64,000 nt of DNA from Flaccisagitta enflata (Eukaryota > Chaetognatha > Sagittoidea > Aphragmophora): assembly GCA_965153355.1 (NCBI GenBank), contig OZ231126.1:97526001-97590000 (forward strand), in the 5' to 3' direction. Position numbers and translations under genes: made by a program. Positions 53,781 to 63,724 of the stretch are shown here, in pieces. Position 1 is the stretch's first letter. Each line of letters begins with the position of its first letter. Under the pieces are notes generated by a model that saw nothing but the letters and a program-made list of their open reading frames with translations, did not search any database and was not told where the DNA came from.

Positions 53781-55686
53781 AAGTGCTGTTTTCAGCGATG
53801 CAGCGCCCTCTCAAGATGAATGTCCACCGTTCAGCGATGCCTTTTGTTTGTTCTTTTGTTTTTCTTTCGGTCTGCGCCGTTCGATCACGTGTTTTTTACG
53901 TGATTCCTTCTATCATGTTCTATTGTTTTCTCATTTACTGTTTACACAACTTTTTTTTTTTGTTCACAAATTTGTGGCGTTCTTTTGCTTAAAGCCGTCC
54001 GACCTTTATTTTCGAGTTTTTAGCTCACCGGGTGTGAGAAAGATAAATTATTTTACTCAAATTTCCGTTTTACGTACATCGTAGAGGCTTTTATTGTTGT
54101 ACCTGTTAAATGATATTCGTCTATTATGGGTGGGAAACTGTTTTTTCCTTCGCCCTCTTAACTTTTTTATGAAATTCGTTAAATATTTTTTCCCTCTTTT
54201 TGTCAGAAAATCATCGTGAAAAATTATATACACAAACCGGTTTTTTTTTGCGGGCGGTTTACTTTCTTATTAGCCTGCCGTTTTCGTTATGATTATTTTA
54301 CCGTTCACCCCCTCATGAAAAAAAATTAACTTCAATTTTTAAATATGATTTCCCTCCTGCCTTTTTTAATCCCCACTCCCTCTGTATCTCTCTCTCTCTC
54401 GCTCATTAAATTAATTTTTTAAACAATGATTTAACTCGATAACATGGAACCTACAAATTTGCTTACAAACACATAAAATTTGGTCCCCTCTCTTTATTTT
54501 CCCCAGTTTTCTCTCTCTCATGTAGATTTAGTTGATTGATTTTTTTTCCCCAAGTGAGTCGAAGATCGACGCTTGATTTTCTCGCTTTGTGATATTTTAG
54601 GCAACGTGCGAGGATGCACGGTGTTAGATGGATGTTTGCTGTTTTGATGTAGCTACACGTTTTGCAGACATAGTATTTAACGGGTTATTCTTGCGTTATT
54701 GATTTGACTTTTTCACTTCTTCTTTTGTTGCTATTTTTTTTCTTTTTCATTTTTTGCTACTTCTTTTTCATTCAAATTAACTTGGCTTGAACTTGCAGCG
54801 TCTAAAGATCGAGTTTCAAAGTTGTCCACCATGAACAGTAATTGTATAAGCGTATGGATTCGTATATTCATTGAACATTTTGAACAATTATTAACCTTTT
54901 TCTCAAAATTCGGAAATCATTATTTCTTTGCTATATGTCAATTTCAGTTACCGCGCATGTAAGTCTAGAGAGAATTGGTTACTTCTGCATTATGGTTTCT
55001 CTTTGTTTACAGGATGTACAGTTGCAAGATGGTAATGAACACTTTTCCTTGGACGTTTATGTTCGAAAATGAACGTTTAGGCCTACACGATTAGCGTTTG
55101 ACTAAATGGCATCGAGATGACCAGTTACCATGGCAAAACATATTAAAATGCAAGCTAAATTAGTTATACAGAGCTGTTTTTAAGTTTTTCTTCCTTTGAC
55201 AGGAAAAAAACAAAAACAAATTGATTGAAGCAAATCAAACATGTGCTGGATGAATGTTTTTATTCTTCAACTCCTTGAAGCGACATTTTTATCAATCGTC
55301 CTCAGAGAAACCGACGGAATTCCGCTTCCGCGTTCTCAAGGTGTAGAGTTGAGAAGTATGGAACTGGAATGTTAAACGGCCCCAAAAATTGTTTATTTCT
55401 TCTCTATCAATTCTTTTTGGCTGAGAAGAGCTAATGGAAAAATAGATGGATGTCAGACATTGTGACGCATTTTATTATCCTGTGTAATTTTGAAATTGAG
55501 GGTTTTTTTGTGCTGACAATATCACCGTCTCGCATCTCGGTTGTATGACTTATCCATGTCTTATTCAGCAATGCACGATCATATTCAAATTTGCAATAAG
55601 GTTCAAATTTAAAATCAATATATTCCTTTTGGTCTGCAATTAGAAACTTTCGATTTCTAGGGCCTTTAATGTTCCAGACCATTTAG
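53781..55686. other. AT-rich stretch, probable 3' UTR and intergenic or intronic DNA
   Basis: T-rich single-copy DNA with no recognisable repeat family. One possible 35-nt exon, AGAAACCGACGGAATTCCGC onward, lies between CCTCAG and GTGTAG near 55305-55341, but it is too short to support. Confidence 0.5.
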
Positions 55687-57479
55687 CATTTTTGGAGAGA
55701 CGGAGTGACGACAATGCCCCCTTGTCGAATCGACATGCCCCATTTGAATACAAATCTGTCCAATTGTCTCACCATCGTGCCCCATCTGAGGATGACCATA
55801 CCCCATTATCTGATAGCGGTACCCATCCTAGCACCCATCCTAGCCCTAACGTCGACATCCCATTAGCTGACAGCGGCACCCATCCTAGCCCTGACTTGGA
55901 CGTCTCGTTTTCCAGTTTAGATGGTGCTTATTTGTTTCCGGAATCAGTCTCTCCTCAACTAATCCAAATACAATGTTTTGGAGCGGAATCGCAGAGATTT
56001 TTAAGCATTGCACCTGTTTCTCCATCTCTCACTTCTTGGTCGGCGCTTAGTCAACCGTCCTCGCAGTCTAGTCATTCAGTTCCGCAGTCCACTAGCAACC
56101 AGTCCTCGCGATCTTCTAATAATCAATCCCCGCGATCCTGCAACCACCAGTCCCCGCAATCCTCCAACAACCAGTCCCCGCGATCCTCTGACAACCTTCC
56201 TCCGCGATTTCCTCACCGGCGGCCCCTGACATCCTTTGGTCCACCATCCTTTGGTCCGGAATCACCATCTTCAGAACTCCCGACTGCATCGGGCGTAACT
56301 CTGATTGCCAACTCTCTGCGCCTTTGGGCCAGCGCTGAAAAGAAGCTCAATCTCCAACCCTTGGCTTCCAGTTGCATCCAGAAACGGGCTTTTAATAAAC
56401 GAGTCTCGTTAAATGTTGCTACGACTGTCGTTGGTCATGCGTCGGCTGTCGTCGGTCATGCGTCGGCTGTCGTCGGTCATGCGTCGGCTGTCGTCGGTCA
56501 TGCGTCGGCTGTCGTCGGTCATGCGTCGGCTGTCGTCGGTAATTGGACGGAAGGAGAAAATCGTACTGCGCCATCAGTCATTCAGTCTCAACAGTCGATA
56601 ATGAAAATTCCCGCCGTCGAGGATAAGTCAGCAACGACCGGTAATCTTACGTCGACGACTGAAGATCTTACGTCGACCACCACCGGTAATCTTACGTCGA
56701 CGACTGAAGATCTTACGTCGACCACCACCGGTAATCTTACGTCGACGACTGAAGATCTTACGTCGACAACCACCGATAATCTTTCGTCGGCATCTGCTTT
56801 CCGGATACATTTTACTTCGGAATGCGGATTCAAATCGAAGCGATCCGCAGAATCAAGTGAAGATTACGAAGTGTTATTTCAGGCGCGAAATGGAAAGCTT
56901 GCCAACGAGTTTGAAAACGCCTTTCAAGATGACACCCGATTGGCTAAAACTGACGCTGGTCAAAATATTCGGTTGGGTAGAGAAATCGTCTCTGGAAAGG
57001 ATTCTCCCCCGTCTACGCTGGAAACGTTGCACACTCCGACGACGAGGTTTTATCCAATCGCATCCTCCGATGAAGAATCTCTCACTGAAGCCGGAAGATC
57101 GTTTGATTCCAGTTCAGATTCAACTCGGCCCAAGTCTGAACAAACTTTGTCCTTTTTCCGCGTTCGTTGTTCATTTGATTCAAGTGGAAATTCGAAAATC
57201 AAAGTGAAGAAAGAGTTGAAAAGTCGAAAATGGATTCGAACGAAGGCGATGGAATCTTTCAAAGCCGAGAAGGCCGTTAAGTCCGGCAGGCCAACCAAGT
57301 CCAAGCGGCACGTCGACATCAAAGACACGCCCAAACAGCACGTCAAAGATGAGGATATGCCCAAACGGCACGTCGACGTTGAAGATATGCGACGGAACCT
57401 CGACGTGACGTTGGTTTGTCTTCACGGACGCGGAACATCGCATTTTAAGCGGAAAATCGAAAATATTTCCTTTGACTAA
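55687..57479 (+). CDS. Long disordered-protein exon with in-frame repeats (partial, unknown function)
   Basis: A 595-residue open frame ends at TAA 57477-57479. It has no ATG for about its first 300 codons, so it must be entered by splicing. The best acceptor is CAGACCATTTAG just before 55687. The N-terminal third is rich in Ser, Pro, His and Asn, with DSGTHPS twice and SSNNQSPRSS-type repeats. Next come six near-identical 7-residue VVGHASA units (56430-56540), then three 15-residue units built from TTGNLTSTTEDLTS (56640-56775). The C-terminal third is Lys-rich with KRHVDIKD, KQHVKDED and KRHVDVED repeats. Both arrays have lengths divisible by three and the frame stays open, which argues for protein-level constraint. 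No enzymatic domain or membrane segment. Function unknown. Confidence 0.58.
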
Positions 57480-57546
57480 GCCTCTCCATTGTCTTTGCCA
57501 TTCTCTTTAGTCCTAGCCAATCTCTTTTGCTTTTACCAAGCTCCTG

Positions 57547-58497
57547 TCTTTCCCATTCTCTTTTGTCTTTGTCATGCTGGTTTGTATTTGCCCCGCTTTT
57601 TTGTTTTGCCATGCTCTTTTGTTTTTGCCATGCTCTTTTGTTTTTGCCATGCTTTTTGTTTTGCCATGCTCTTTTATTTTTGCCATGCTCTTTTGTTTTT
57701 GCCATGCTTTTGTTTTTGCCATGCTCTTTTATTTTTGCCATGCTTTTTTGTTTTTGCCATGCTCTTTTGTTTTAGCCATGCTTTCCTTTGCTTTTGCCAT
57801 GCTTTCCTTTGTTTTTGCCATGCTTTCTTTTGTTTTTGCCATGCTTTCTTTTGTTTTTGCCATGCTTTCTTTTGATTTTGCCATGCTTTCCTTTATTTTT
57901 GCCATATTCTTCTGTCTTTGCCATACTCTTTTGTCTGTGCCATACTCTTTTTGTCTTTGCCATACTCTTTTTTTTTTTTTTTTTTTTTTTTTGCCATACT
58001 CTTTTGATTTTGCCATGCTCTTTTGCTTTTGCCATGCTGTTTTGCTTTTGCCATGCTGTTTTGCTTTTGCCATGCTGTTTTGCTTTTGCCATGCTTTCCT
58101 TTGTTTCTGCCATGCTCTTGTTCTTTCCATGCTCTTTTGTCTTTGCCATACTCTTTTGTCTTTGCCACTCTTTTGTTTTTGCTTTGCCCTTTTGTTTTTG
58201 CCTTGCCCTTTTGTTTTTGCCTTGCCCTTTTGTTTTTGCTTTGCCCTTTTGTTTTTGCCTTGCCCTTATGTTTTTGCCTTGCCCTTATGTTTTTGCCTTG
58301 CTCTTTTTTTTTTTTTGCCATGCTCTTTTGTTTCTGTCTCACTCTTTTGTTTCTGTCTCGCTCTTTTGTTTCTGTCTCGCTCTTTTGTTTTTGCCTCGCT
58401 CTCTTGTTTTTGCCATGCTCTTTTGTTTTTGACATGCTCTTTTGTTTTTGACATGCTCTTTTGTTTTTGACATGCTCTTTTGTTTTTGACATGGTCT
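57547..58497. repeat. Minisatellite of about 19-20 bp after the stop codon
   Basis: Roughly 50 units of CTTTTGTTTTTGCCATGCT. Units near 57490 are decayed and those in the middle are nearly identical. The array starts only a few bases after the stop of the preceding exon, so it may be the 3' UTR. Frames across it are Phe/Cys/Leu or Lys/Gln/Met repeats and are discarded. Confidence 0.93.
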
Positions 58498-58802
58498 TGA
58501 AATTTGCTTGCATGATTTTCCCCTCTTTCTGGACGCTTTGTTTAAGGGGGGATTGGACTTCTCTGCCCGCCCGATCGTTGTTTGTTTGAGCCTTGAAAGC
58601 GACTAAGAGGTATACCGAGGTAGCGGCTACGAATAATAATTGGATGTCGATACCATGGGCCATATCGAGCGACATGTTATAAGGAAGTTGCATTGACACT
58701 ATATTGAGAGTTGTGCAGATGTGAAGGGTAGTTCCGCGTCCGTGAAAACTGGATCGGGTGTAGCACAGAGGAGGGCCATTTCCTATTTTCGAGAATGATT
58801 TA

Positions 58803-58924
58803 ATGACTTTGTCTGTAGAGGAACAGTTCCAAGATTTGGCGCAGAGGTCGCGCAAAATCGTCGACGAGGACAAAGCCAACTTCTTCTTGAGGAATGTCCT
58901 CCATGCCGTCGATATGGCGGTCAG
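58803..58924 (+). CDS. Exon 1 of a probable single-pass membrane protein
   Basis: The frame from ATG 58803 reads MTLSVEEQFQDLAQRSRKIV, then DEDKANFFLRNVLHAVDMAV, and stops at the donor CAG|GTATAA after 58924 with two bases left over. Those two bases plus the first base of the next exon give Ser in an open frame. The region is amphipathic and has no recognised domain. Alternatively coding may begin at an acceptor TCTGTAG|AG (58818), which would make this an internal exon. The + strand order and matched phases link it to the exons at 59383 and 59848. Confidence 0.55.
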
Positions 58925-58959
58925 GTATAAACCGTTTAACCTATGTTGTCTATGCTCTG

Positions 58960-59262
58960 GCTGTCAGTTATGTTGTCATTGGCACGGTTGTTGCGCATGC
59001 TGTCATTGACATGTCTGTTTGGTTTGACCTACATTGCCATTATTTTGGCTGTCAGTTATGTCGTTATTTGCATGGCAGTTTGTAATGTTGTCATTGACAC
59101 AGGTGTTAGGGATGCCATCATCGACACGGCTGTTAACCATGCTGTCATTGTTATGGCTACTAGGTATATTGTCACTGACATGGCCGTCGAGTATGAAAGC
59201 ATTGTCATGGCTGCCCGTTGCATTGCTTTTGCTGTCAGGCGCTATCATGGTTGTCAGGTGTG
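58960..59262. repeat. Degenerate minisatellite in intron 1 of the membrane-protein gene
   Basis: About nine imperfect units of roughly 30-33 bp around GCTGTCAGTTATGTTGTCAT and TGACATGGC. The unit resembles the exon 1 end and donor (ATGGCGGTCAGGTATAA). Confidence 0.65.
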
Positions 59263-59382
59263 TTAAAATGATGACATTCAGGAATTCGTGCATTGTCGCG
59301 TCTTCTAGCGGCGTTGTCAATGACTTGCCCATGTACTCTCTTTTCGCTCATTTCTTTTGCCAACATTACATGATCTTGCCAG

Positions 59383-59600
59383 CGATTACGGTCGAGGTCG
59401 AACGTTGGATTTGCGGAATGCGTCACTGTCTGGTCATCGCTTCCGGCGTCATTCCGCTTCCGAGTCCATGCCACACGAGAGAAAGCTGTTGGTCGCGTTG
59501 GGAGTGACTCTGGCAGCGCTTCTTCTTATCACGATTTTGCTGATCGTCGCTGTCGCTTCCGATCGAATCGGAACCCGAAATGGAAGCGGAACCCGAAGAG
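59383..59600 (+). CDS. Exon 2, transmembrane segment
   Basis: The acceptor ATCTTGCCAG ends at 59382. The exon gives SDYGRGRTLDLRNASLSGHR, a basic FRRHSASESMPHERK, then a strongly hydrophobic segment beginning LLVALGVTLAALLLITILLI and continuing to VAVAS, then SDRIGTRNGSGTRR. The order (basic residues on the N-terminal flank, no signal peptide) predicts a type II single-pass membrane protein with a cytosolic N-terminus of about 85 residues. An HERKLL lead-in to the membrane segment is seen in neprilysin/ECE-type peptidases, but no catalytic region follows. Two donors are possible: GAG|GTAGCG (after 59600, gives the frame used here) or ATC|GTAAGC (after 59616). Confidence 0.58.
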
Positions 59601-59847
59601 GTAGCGCATTCAGATCGTAAGCGCAGAAGATAGATTTGAACAAACAACATTTTTCGTTTCGCACTAGTTGCTCGCTCGCACAAGTCGCTCGCTCGCACGA
59701 GTCACTCACTCGCACTAGTCGCTGACTCACACGAGTCGGCGCGCTCGCTTGTATTACTCGCTCGCGCGACTCACTCATTGCTTGCTCACTTATGAAATAT
59801 TCGCCCGCTCATTCTGATAGCTCAATCTGCTCTCCTTATTCGTTTAG

Positions 59848-60098
59848 ATGCTGCGCATACCGGTGGAACTGGCGGGAGATCGTCGTGGCTTTGCGTTCGT
59901 CTTTGTCCTCGGACTTTTCACACTCGGAAGCAGAACAGCAACGATGTTAAAATGCAGAAGAAAAAGACGGCGGCTGCGAATCGGCCTCTGCCAGCGATTC
60001 CGCTGCCACACGCTGAGACCGGCAGGATCGAACTGCCGCCCGCCATCATGTTGGAAACGGCCGTCAGAAGCGGATTCGTCGAGGAGCTTCACGTCTGA
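59848..60098 (+). CDS. Exon 3, C-terminal part of the membrane protein
   Basis: The acceptor TTATTCGTTTAG ends at 59847. With the donor after 59600 the frame continues as DAAHTGGTGGRSSWL, a Lys-rich NDVKMQKKKTAAANRP, then LPAIPLPHAETGRIELPPAI and MLETAVRSGFVEELHV, stopping at TGA 60096-60098. The three exons then give a 196-residue protein. With the alternative donor the frame would run CCAYRWNWREIVVAL and stop near 59950. The first reading is preferred because it is longer and has no early stop. No domain was recognised in the extracellular part. Confidence 0.45.
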
Positions 60099-61020
60099 AG
60101 GACGATGGGAAGGTTGCTGCAAGTAAAGCTAATGAAAGGGAAGTTGCTGCACTTCTGATATCGAAAGGGGAAAGTTGCTACTATCTTGCGGCATATTAGT
60201 AGACGCATTGGAGCATATAGTATTGCAGCAATTGAATACGTCGCTCAGACCGTTTTGTGGACTGAGAAAGAGTGTTAAAAGCCTGAAAGGTGCTCTTCAC
60301 TATTTTCTGCCATAGCTTCTTGGAGGAAATGAAGTGTCGCTGAGTTTGCGTTTGTTTTCTGTTGAAGTGATAGATGATGCTGCAGGCCTGCAGCGAATGA
60401 TGTTATTACCAAGTATGAATTGCTTCCTTGTAAACATATAACGGCTCTCATCCGGGATGATTTATGTTGCAAAATCCGCCTATCTTTTACAGTTTCAAGA
60501 ATTTGCTTCAATTTTATACGTCGGTTTTTCTTTCGACATGGGTTGAATTTCATCCGCACATTTTTATTTTCATTTTAAAAACCTTATTCTCATTTTACAT
60601 CACATTTCTGTTGATAATTTTTCAATCATCATTGAAGTTCGCTAATTGTCGTCATGTTTGATAAACGATGTATTTTGTAAATATGCCAAGGTTTCTTTTC
60701 TACCCAATTTGTGATTTTACTCAGGTCCACAACGATATTTATTCCATTTTTGGTTTACTTATTTGTTCCTTTTTACCCTTCTCTCTGCTTATCTTTTTAT
60801 TCGTCGCAATGATCTGCACTGCACTGCACTGCAATGATCTGCACTGCTCGTTTTCATCTTTTTACAATGCCGCTCACCTTTTTATACACCTTTTATACTG
60901 AATCTACCTTTATATGCCAACAAGTTTTTAATTGATTTTTCCGTTTTGGCACAGTAAATACTAGTTTCAAAGCCGCTTCGTTTCTTTTCTTAGTCAGGGA
61001 AGTTCTTACCACTTAAACCT
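60099..61020. other. Intergenic DNA
   Basis: AT-rich single-copy DNA with no supported gene. A short CACTGCACTGCAATGATCTG duplication lies near 60815-60850. Confidence 0.6.
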
Positions 61021-61044
61021 CGGGTAGTGTGTAACAACGCGGCC

Positions 61045-61186
61045 GACGCGTGTTGGCCAATCAGAAAGAACCCCGTCGCGCCTGAGATAAAAACTATCGG
61101 CGCCTAAAGAGACAGTCAACGGAAAAATTAAGGCGCTTAGTTTTGATCGTTTTTAGTCTTCTTTCGTCGACCCGCATCGCGTTTCA
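61045..61186 (+). promoter_or_regulatory. Candidate core promoter and 5' UTR
   Basis: GC-rich block with a CCAAT box in GGCCAATCAG (CCAAT 61057-61061), a TATA-like GATAAAAA (61085-61092) and an initiator-like ACAGTCAAC (61112-61120) about 28 bp downstream. This is the usual TATA-to-start spacing. Transcription would start near 61114, giving a 5' UTR of about 70 nt before the ATG at 61187. Seen: the motifs and their spacing. Inferred: promoter activity. Confidence 0.5.
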
Positions 61187-61424
61187 ATGAAGATGAAGCT
61201 GACTTCGATGAGCTCGTCGACTTCATCAATGGCTTCCTCGACGAGCTCTTCGGGCTTTTATCAGTCAGATTCCGGTTTCGAATCTCATCATCCTCCAGCG
61301 GGTCTCAGTCATTCCTTCAGCGGCAGTTCTCTTCTTGATCATTCGGCGCTGTCCGGCGTTTCCGGCGTTTCCGGTCATTCCGCGTTTTCTGGCGTCTCTT
61401 CAACTTCCGGTCGATCGTCCCAAG
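61187..61424 (+). CDS. Exon 1 of a possible IkB/Cactus-like inhibitor (partial gene)
   Basis: ATG at 61187 begins MKMKLTSMSSSTSSMASSTS, then GFYQSDSGFESHHPPAG and a Ser/Gly-rich stretch with SGVSGVSGHSAFSGVSSTSG. The donor CAAG|GTGAAT follows 61424, phase 1. DSGFES fits the DSG(hydrophobic)xS phosphodegron recognised by beta-TrCP. In IkB proteins, including Drosophila Cactus, it lies in the disordered N-terminus and is phosphorylated to trigger degradation and free NF-kB. The ankyrin repeats that would prove the identity would lie beyond the window end. The motif also occurs in unrelated proteins, so the family is an inference. The frame and promoter are well supported. Confidence 0.6.
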
Positions 61425-61481
61425 GTGAATTATTGTTTATATAAGGCTGATGGTCGGGGAAACTTAGGTATAGAAATGTGA

Positions 61482-61554
61482 ATAGTCGCCAAAGCGTTAG
61501 ATGGTCAGCGGTACCCGTTGCCCCTATGTGAGTGTATGTGGGCTGCCCAAAAAG
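61482..61554 (+). mobile_element. Family B deletion derivative, 73 bp, in intron 1
   Basis: It has the complete head (ATAGTCGCCAAAGCGTTAGA, GGTCAGCGGTACCCG) joined directly to the terminal GGCTGCCCAAAAAG. Arms, hairpin and array are gone. It shows that the two termini can persist without the foldback core. Confidence 0.82.
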
Positions 61555-61779
61555 CACGTGGAAAGCATTTGATGCGTGATGCCGCCGTCGTATGTGTGTC
61601 TCTCTCTGTTTGTGGAATACGGAGCAAAATGCACTCCTGTCATGAAGGCCAAATGGACGATGACGATGGCAACAATAATAAACATTATACACTTAAATAC
61701 ACTTAATCGTCTTCATCGTTATCATCACGGAATGATGGTAAAGTGAATGATGATCAATGAGAATATAAACACCTACCAT

Positions 61780-62058
61780 GACATCGCGCGTCACATCGAG
61801 TTTCACATCGCGTGTCACATTACATGTTACATCGCGTGTTACATCACATGTCACATAGAGTGTCACATCGAGTGTCACATCGAGTGTCACATCGCGTGTC
61901 TTATTGAGTGTCACATCACACGCTACATCGCATGCTACATCGCCTGCTACATCACATGTTACATCACATGCTACATCGAGTGTCATATCGAGTGTCACAT
62001 CACATGTCAAATCGAGTGTCACATCGAGTGTCTCATCGAGTGTCACATCTAGTGTAAC
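61780..62058. repeat. 12-bp minisatellite in intron 1
   Basis: About 22 units of GAGTGTCACATC with GCGTGTTACATC and CATGCTACATCG variants, ending about 30 bp before the polypyrimidine tract of the next acceptor. Confidence 0.93.
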
Positions 62059-62090
62059 ATTTCTTCTCATCTCGCTCTTTTGTTTTCCAG

Positions 62091-62459
62091 AATTCGACTC
62101 CGGCCACTTTTCGGGATCTGAGCAAATCACGACCTCCAAAGTCACTTCCGAGTACGAAACCTTGCAATACTCGTGGCGGCAGCAGCAGCAGCAACAACAA
62201 CAGCAACAACAGCAAAATCGAACTGCCAATAATCCTCAACAACCACAACATCCACGTCATCGTCCCTACACCCGCGAGGTCGCAACCTTAACAGCTGACA
62301 AGGGCAATTCTCAGATACTCCTCACACAACCTTCAAACTCGCAGCATTCGCAACACTCGCAACATCCGAATTCGCAACTTCCAATTCCGCTCTCCTTTGA
62401 TCTGTCGTTCATAACTTTTCCGCCTCCGCCGCCCCAGCAGAATCAAGCTAATTATGTTG
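62091..62459 (+). CDS. Exon 2 of the IkB-like gene, polyGln
   Basis: The acceptor CTTTTGTTTTCCAG ends at 62090. The exon adds (G)EFDSGHFSGSEQITTSKV, SEYETLQYSW, an uninterrupted run of twelve Gln, a Pro/His/Asn-rich region, and SFITFPPPPPQQNQANYV. The donor GTTG|GTTAGT is after 62459, phase 1. A second DSGxxS (DSGHFS) occurs at its start. Phase 1 on both sides matches the neighbouring exons. The CAG/CAA mix encoding Gln (62179-62214) is a likely length polymorphism. Confidence 0.65.
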
Positions 62460-62465
62460 GTTAGT

Positions 62466-62805
62466 TGTATTCGTTTGTTTTTGGTCGGGCCTTTTGTTTT
62501 TTGGTCGGGCCTTTTGTTTTTTGGTCGGGCCTTTTGTTTTTTGGTCGGGCCTTTTGTTTTTTGGTCGGGCCTTTTGTTTTTCGGTCCGAATTCGCAACTT
62601 TTGCTTCCTTTGGTCTGTCGTTTTTTTCCGGTCCGGCAGTCAAGCTAATTTGTTGGTTAGTCGGGCCTTTTGTTTTTTGGTCGGGCCTTTTGTTTTTTGG
62701 TCGGGCCTTTTGTTTTTTGGTCGGGCCTTTTGTTTTTTGGTCGGGCCTTTTGTTTTTTGGTCGGGCCTTTTGTTTTTTGGTCGGGCCTTTTGTTTTTGTT
62801 TTTGG
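62466..62805. repeat. 20-bp minisatellite in intron 2, two blocks
   Basis: Units of TCGGGCCTTTTGTTTTTTGG: about five at 62480-62580 and about eight at 62660-62800. They are separated by a decayed copy of the exon 2 end (62584-62664). Repeat-encoded frames are discarded. Confidence 0.93.
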
Positions 62806-63598
62806 TCTCATCATCATATTTTAAGGGTTATCTATCGGGCTCTCTTTTTTGTCTGTTTATGAACGCCGCGTCAAATTATTCTTTCGACTGTCTCACACTC
62901 TTTAACGTCAAGATTCTGGTTGATTTCTGAAGTCAAGGTGCAAATGAAGATAAAATTTCGGTTTCAGTCTCTTTTCATAACTGTATTTATAATTATTTTG
63001 TGATTTTTTTAATGAAATTTGTCATTTGGTAATTTGATATTATTTCATTAGGAAAAGAAACCCTAGTATGATAAAGGCATTGCGTTGTTTTATTGACAAA
63101 GACAAGAAAGAATTACTGGAAATAATAGATTTCTTAAAAATAGTAGTGCAAAAATTCAAAACCTGTAAAGGGAAAATTCTAAGACTTGAAAAAATGGAAC
63201 AATTTTGCATTTCTAAGAACATGGCCCTTATCTTATATGTTCTTAGAATAAGACCATGTTTTTGAAAATGCAAAATTTTGTATTTAGAGAGAGTCTTAGA
63301 ATTTTCCCTGAGACTAGTCAAATTGTAAAAATAAATTTTCTTTAGATTTCCTTCTTTTTTCTCCCCTTTTCACTTGCTCAGCATTCTTTTTTTTTCTGCA
63401 AATGATTTTCTATGCAAAACTAAAAACAATATAATATAACAATTATATTCTTTGATGAAAAAAGTTTAAATTAGTAAAATTAAGAATATTAAAAAAACGT
63501 TTTGACTCCTCTAATTTGCACCTTGACTTAAGTCCTCAGTTTTATTCAGATTTTGTCCTCTCAAAACACAAATACCCTTTCTCACTCTTTATGATCAG

Positions 63599-63724
63599 GT
63601 TTTCTTCAGACATTATCGGCCTCCAACTCGAAATCTCAAGAGTCTGGTTGTGACTTCCGTAACGCGCTCATCACTTCGCCGCCGATGGCCAAGCTGCCGG
63701 TCCCTTCTACAGTCGACAATCATG
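63599..63724 (+). CDS. Exon 3 of the IkB-like gene (internal or terminal)
   Basis: The acceptor CTCTTTATGATCAG ends at 63598. Joined to exon 2 it gives GFLQTLSASNSKSQESGCDF, RNALITSPPMAKLPVPST and VDNHG. If spliced at CATG|GTTAAC (after 63724, phase 1) the gene continues past the window. If not, it ends at TAA 63727-63729, and AATAAA at 63966-63971 would be the poly(A) signal. The alternative acceptor CTTCAG at 63609 gives an early stop, so the first is used. The phase-1 exon pattern favours continuation, but this is not decisive. Confidence 0.5.

Noticed and set aside
55431-55682. 83-residue minus-strand frame starting MVWNIKGPRNRKFL
   Set aside because: AT-rich and unsupported by splice signals or homology I recognise. 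It lies just upstream of the better-supported + strand exon.
57547-58470. Long Phe/Cys/Leu-rich + strand frames after 57479
   Set aside because: They are encoded by the 19-20-bp minisatellite and begin after the stop of the preceding exon.
60990-61015. NF-kB-like site GGGAAGTTCT upstream of the IkB-like gene
   Set aside because: It fails the GGGRNWYYCC consensus at two positions.
62466-62805. Regular 20-bp repeats that could suggest a CRISPR array
   Set aside because: Units abut directly without spacers, there are no cas genes, and the context is a eukaryotic intron.
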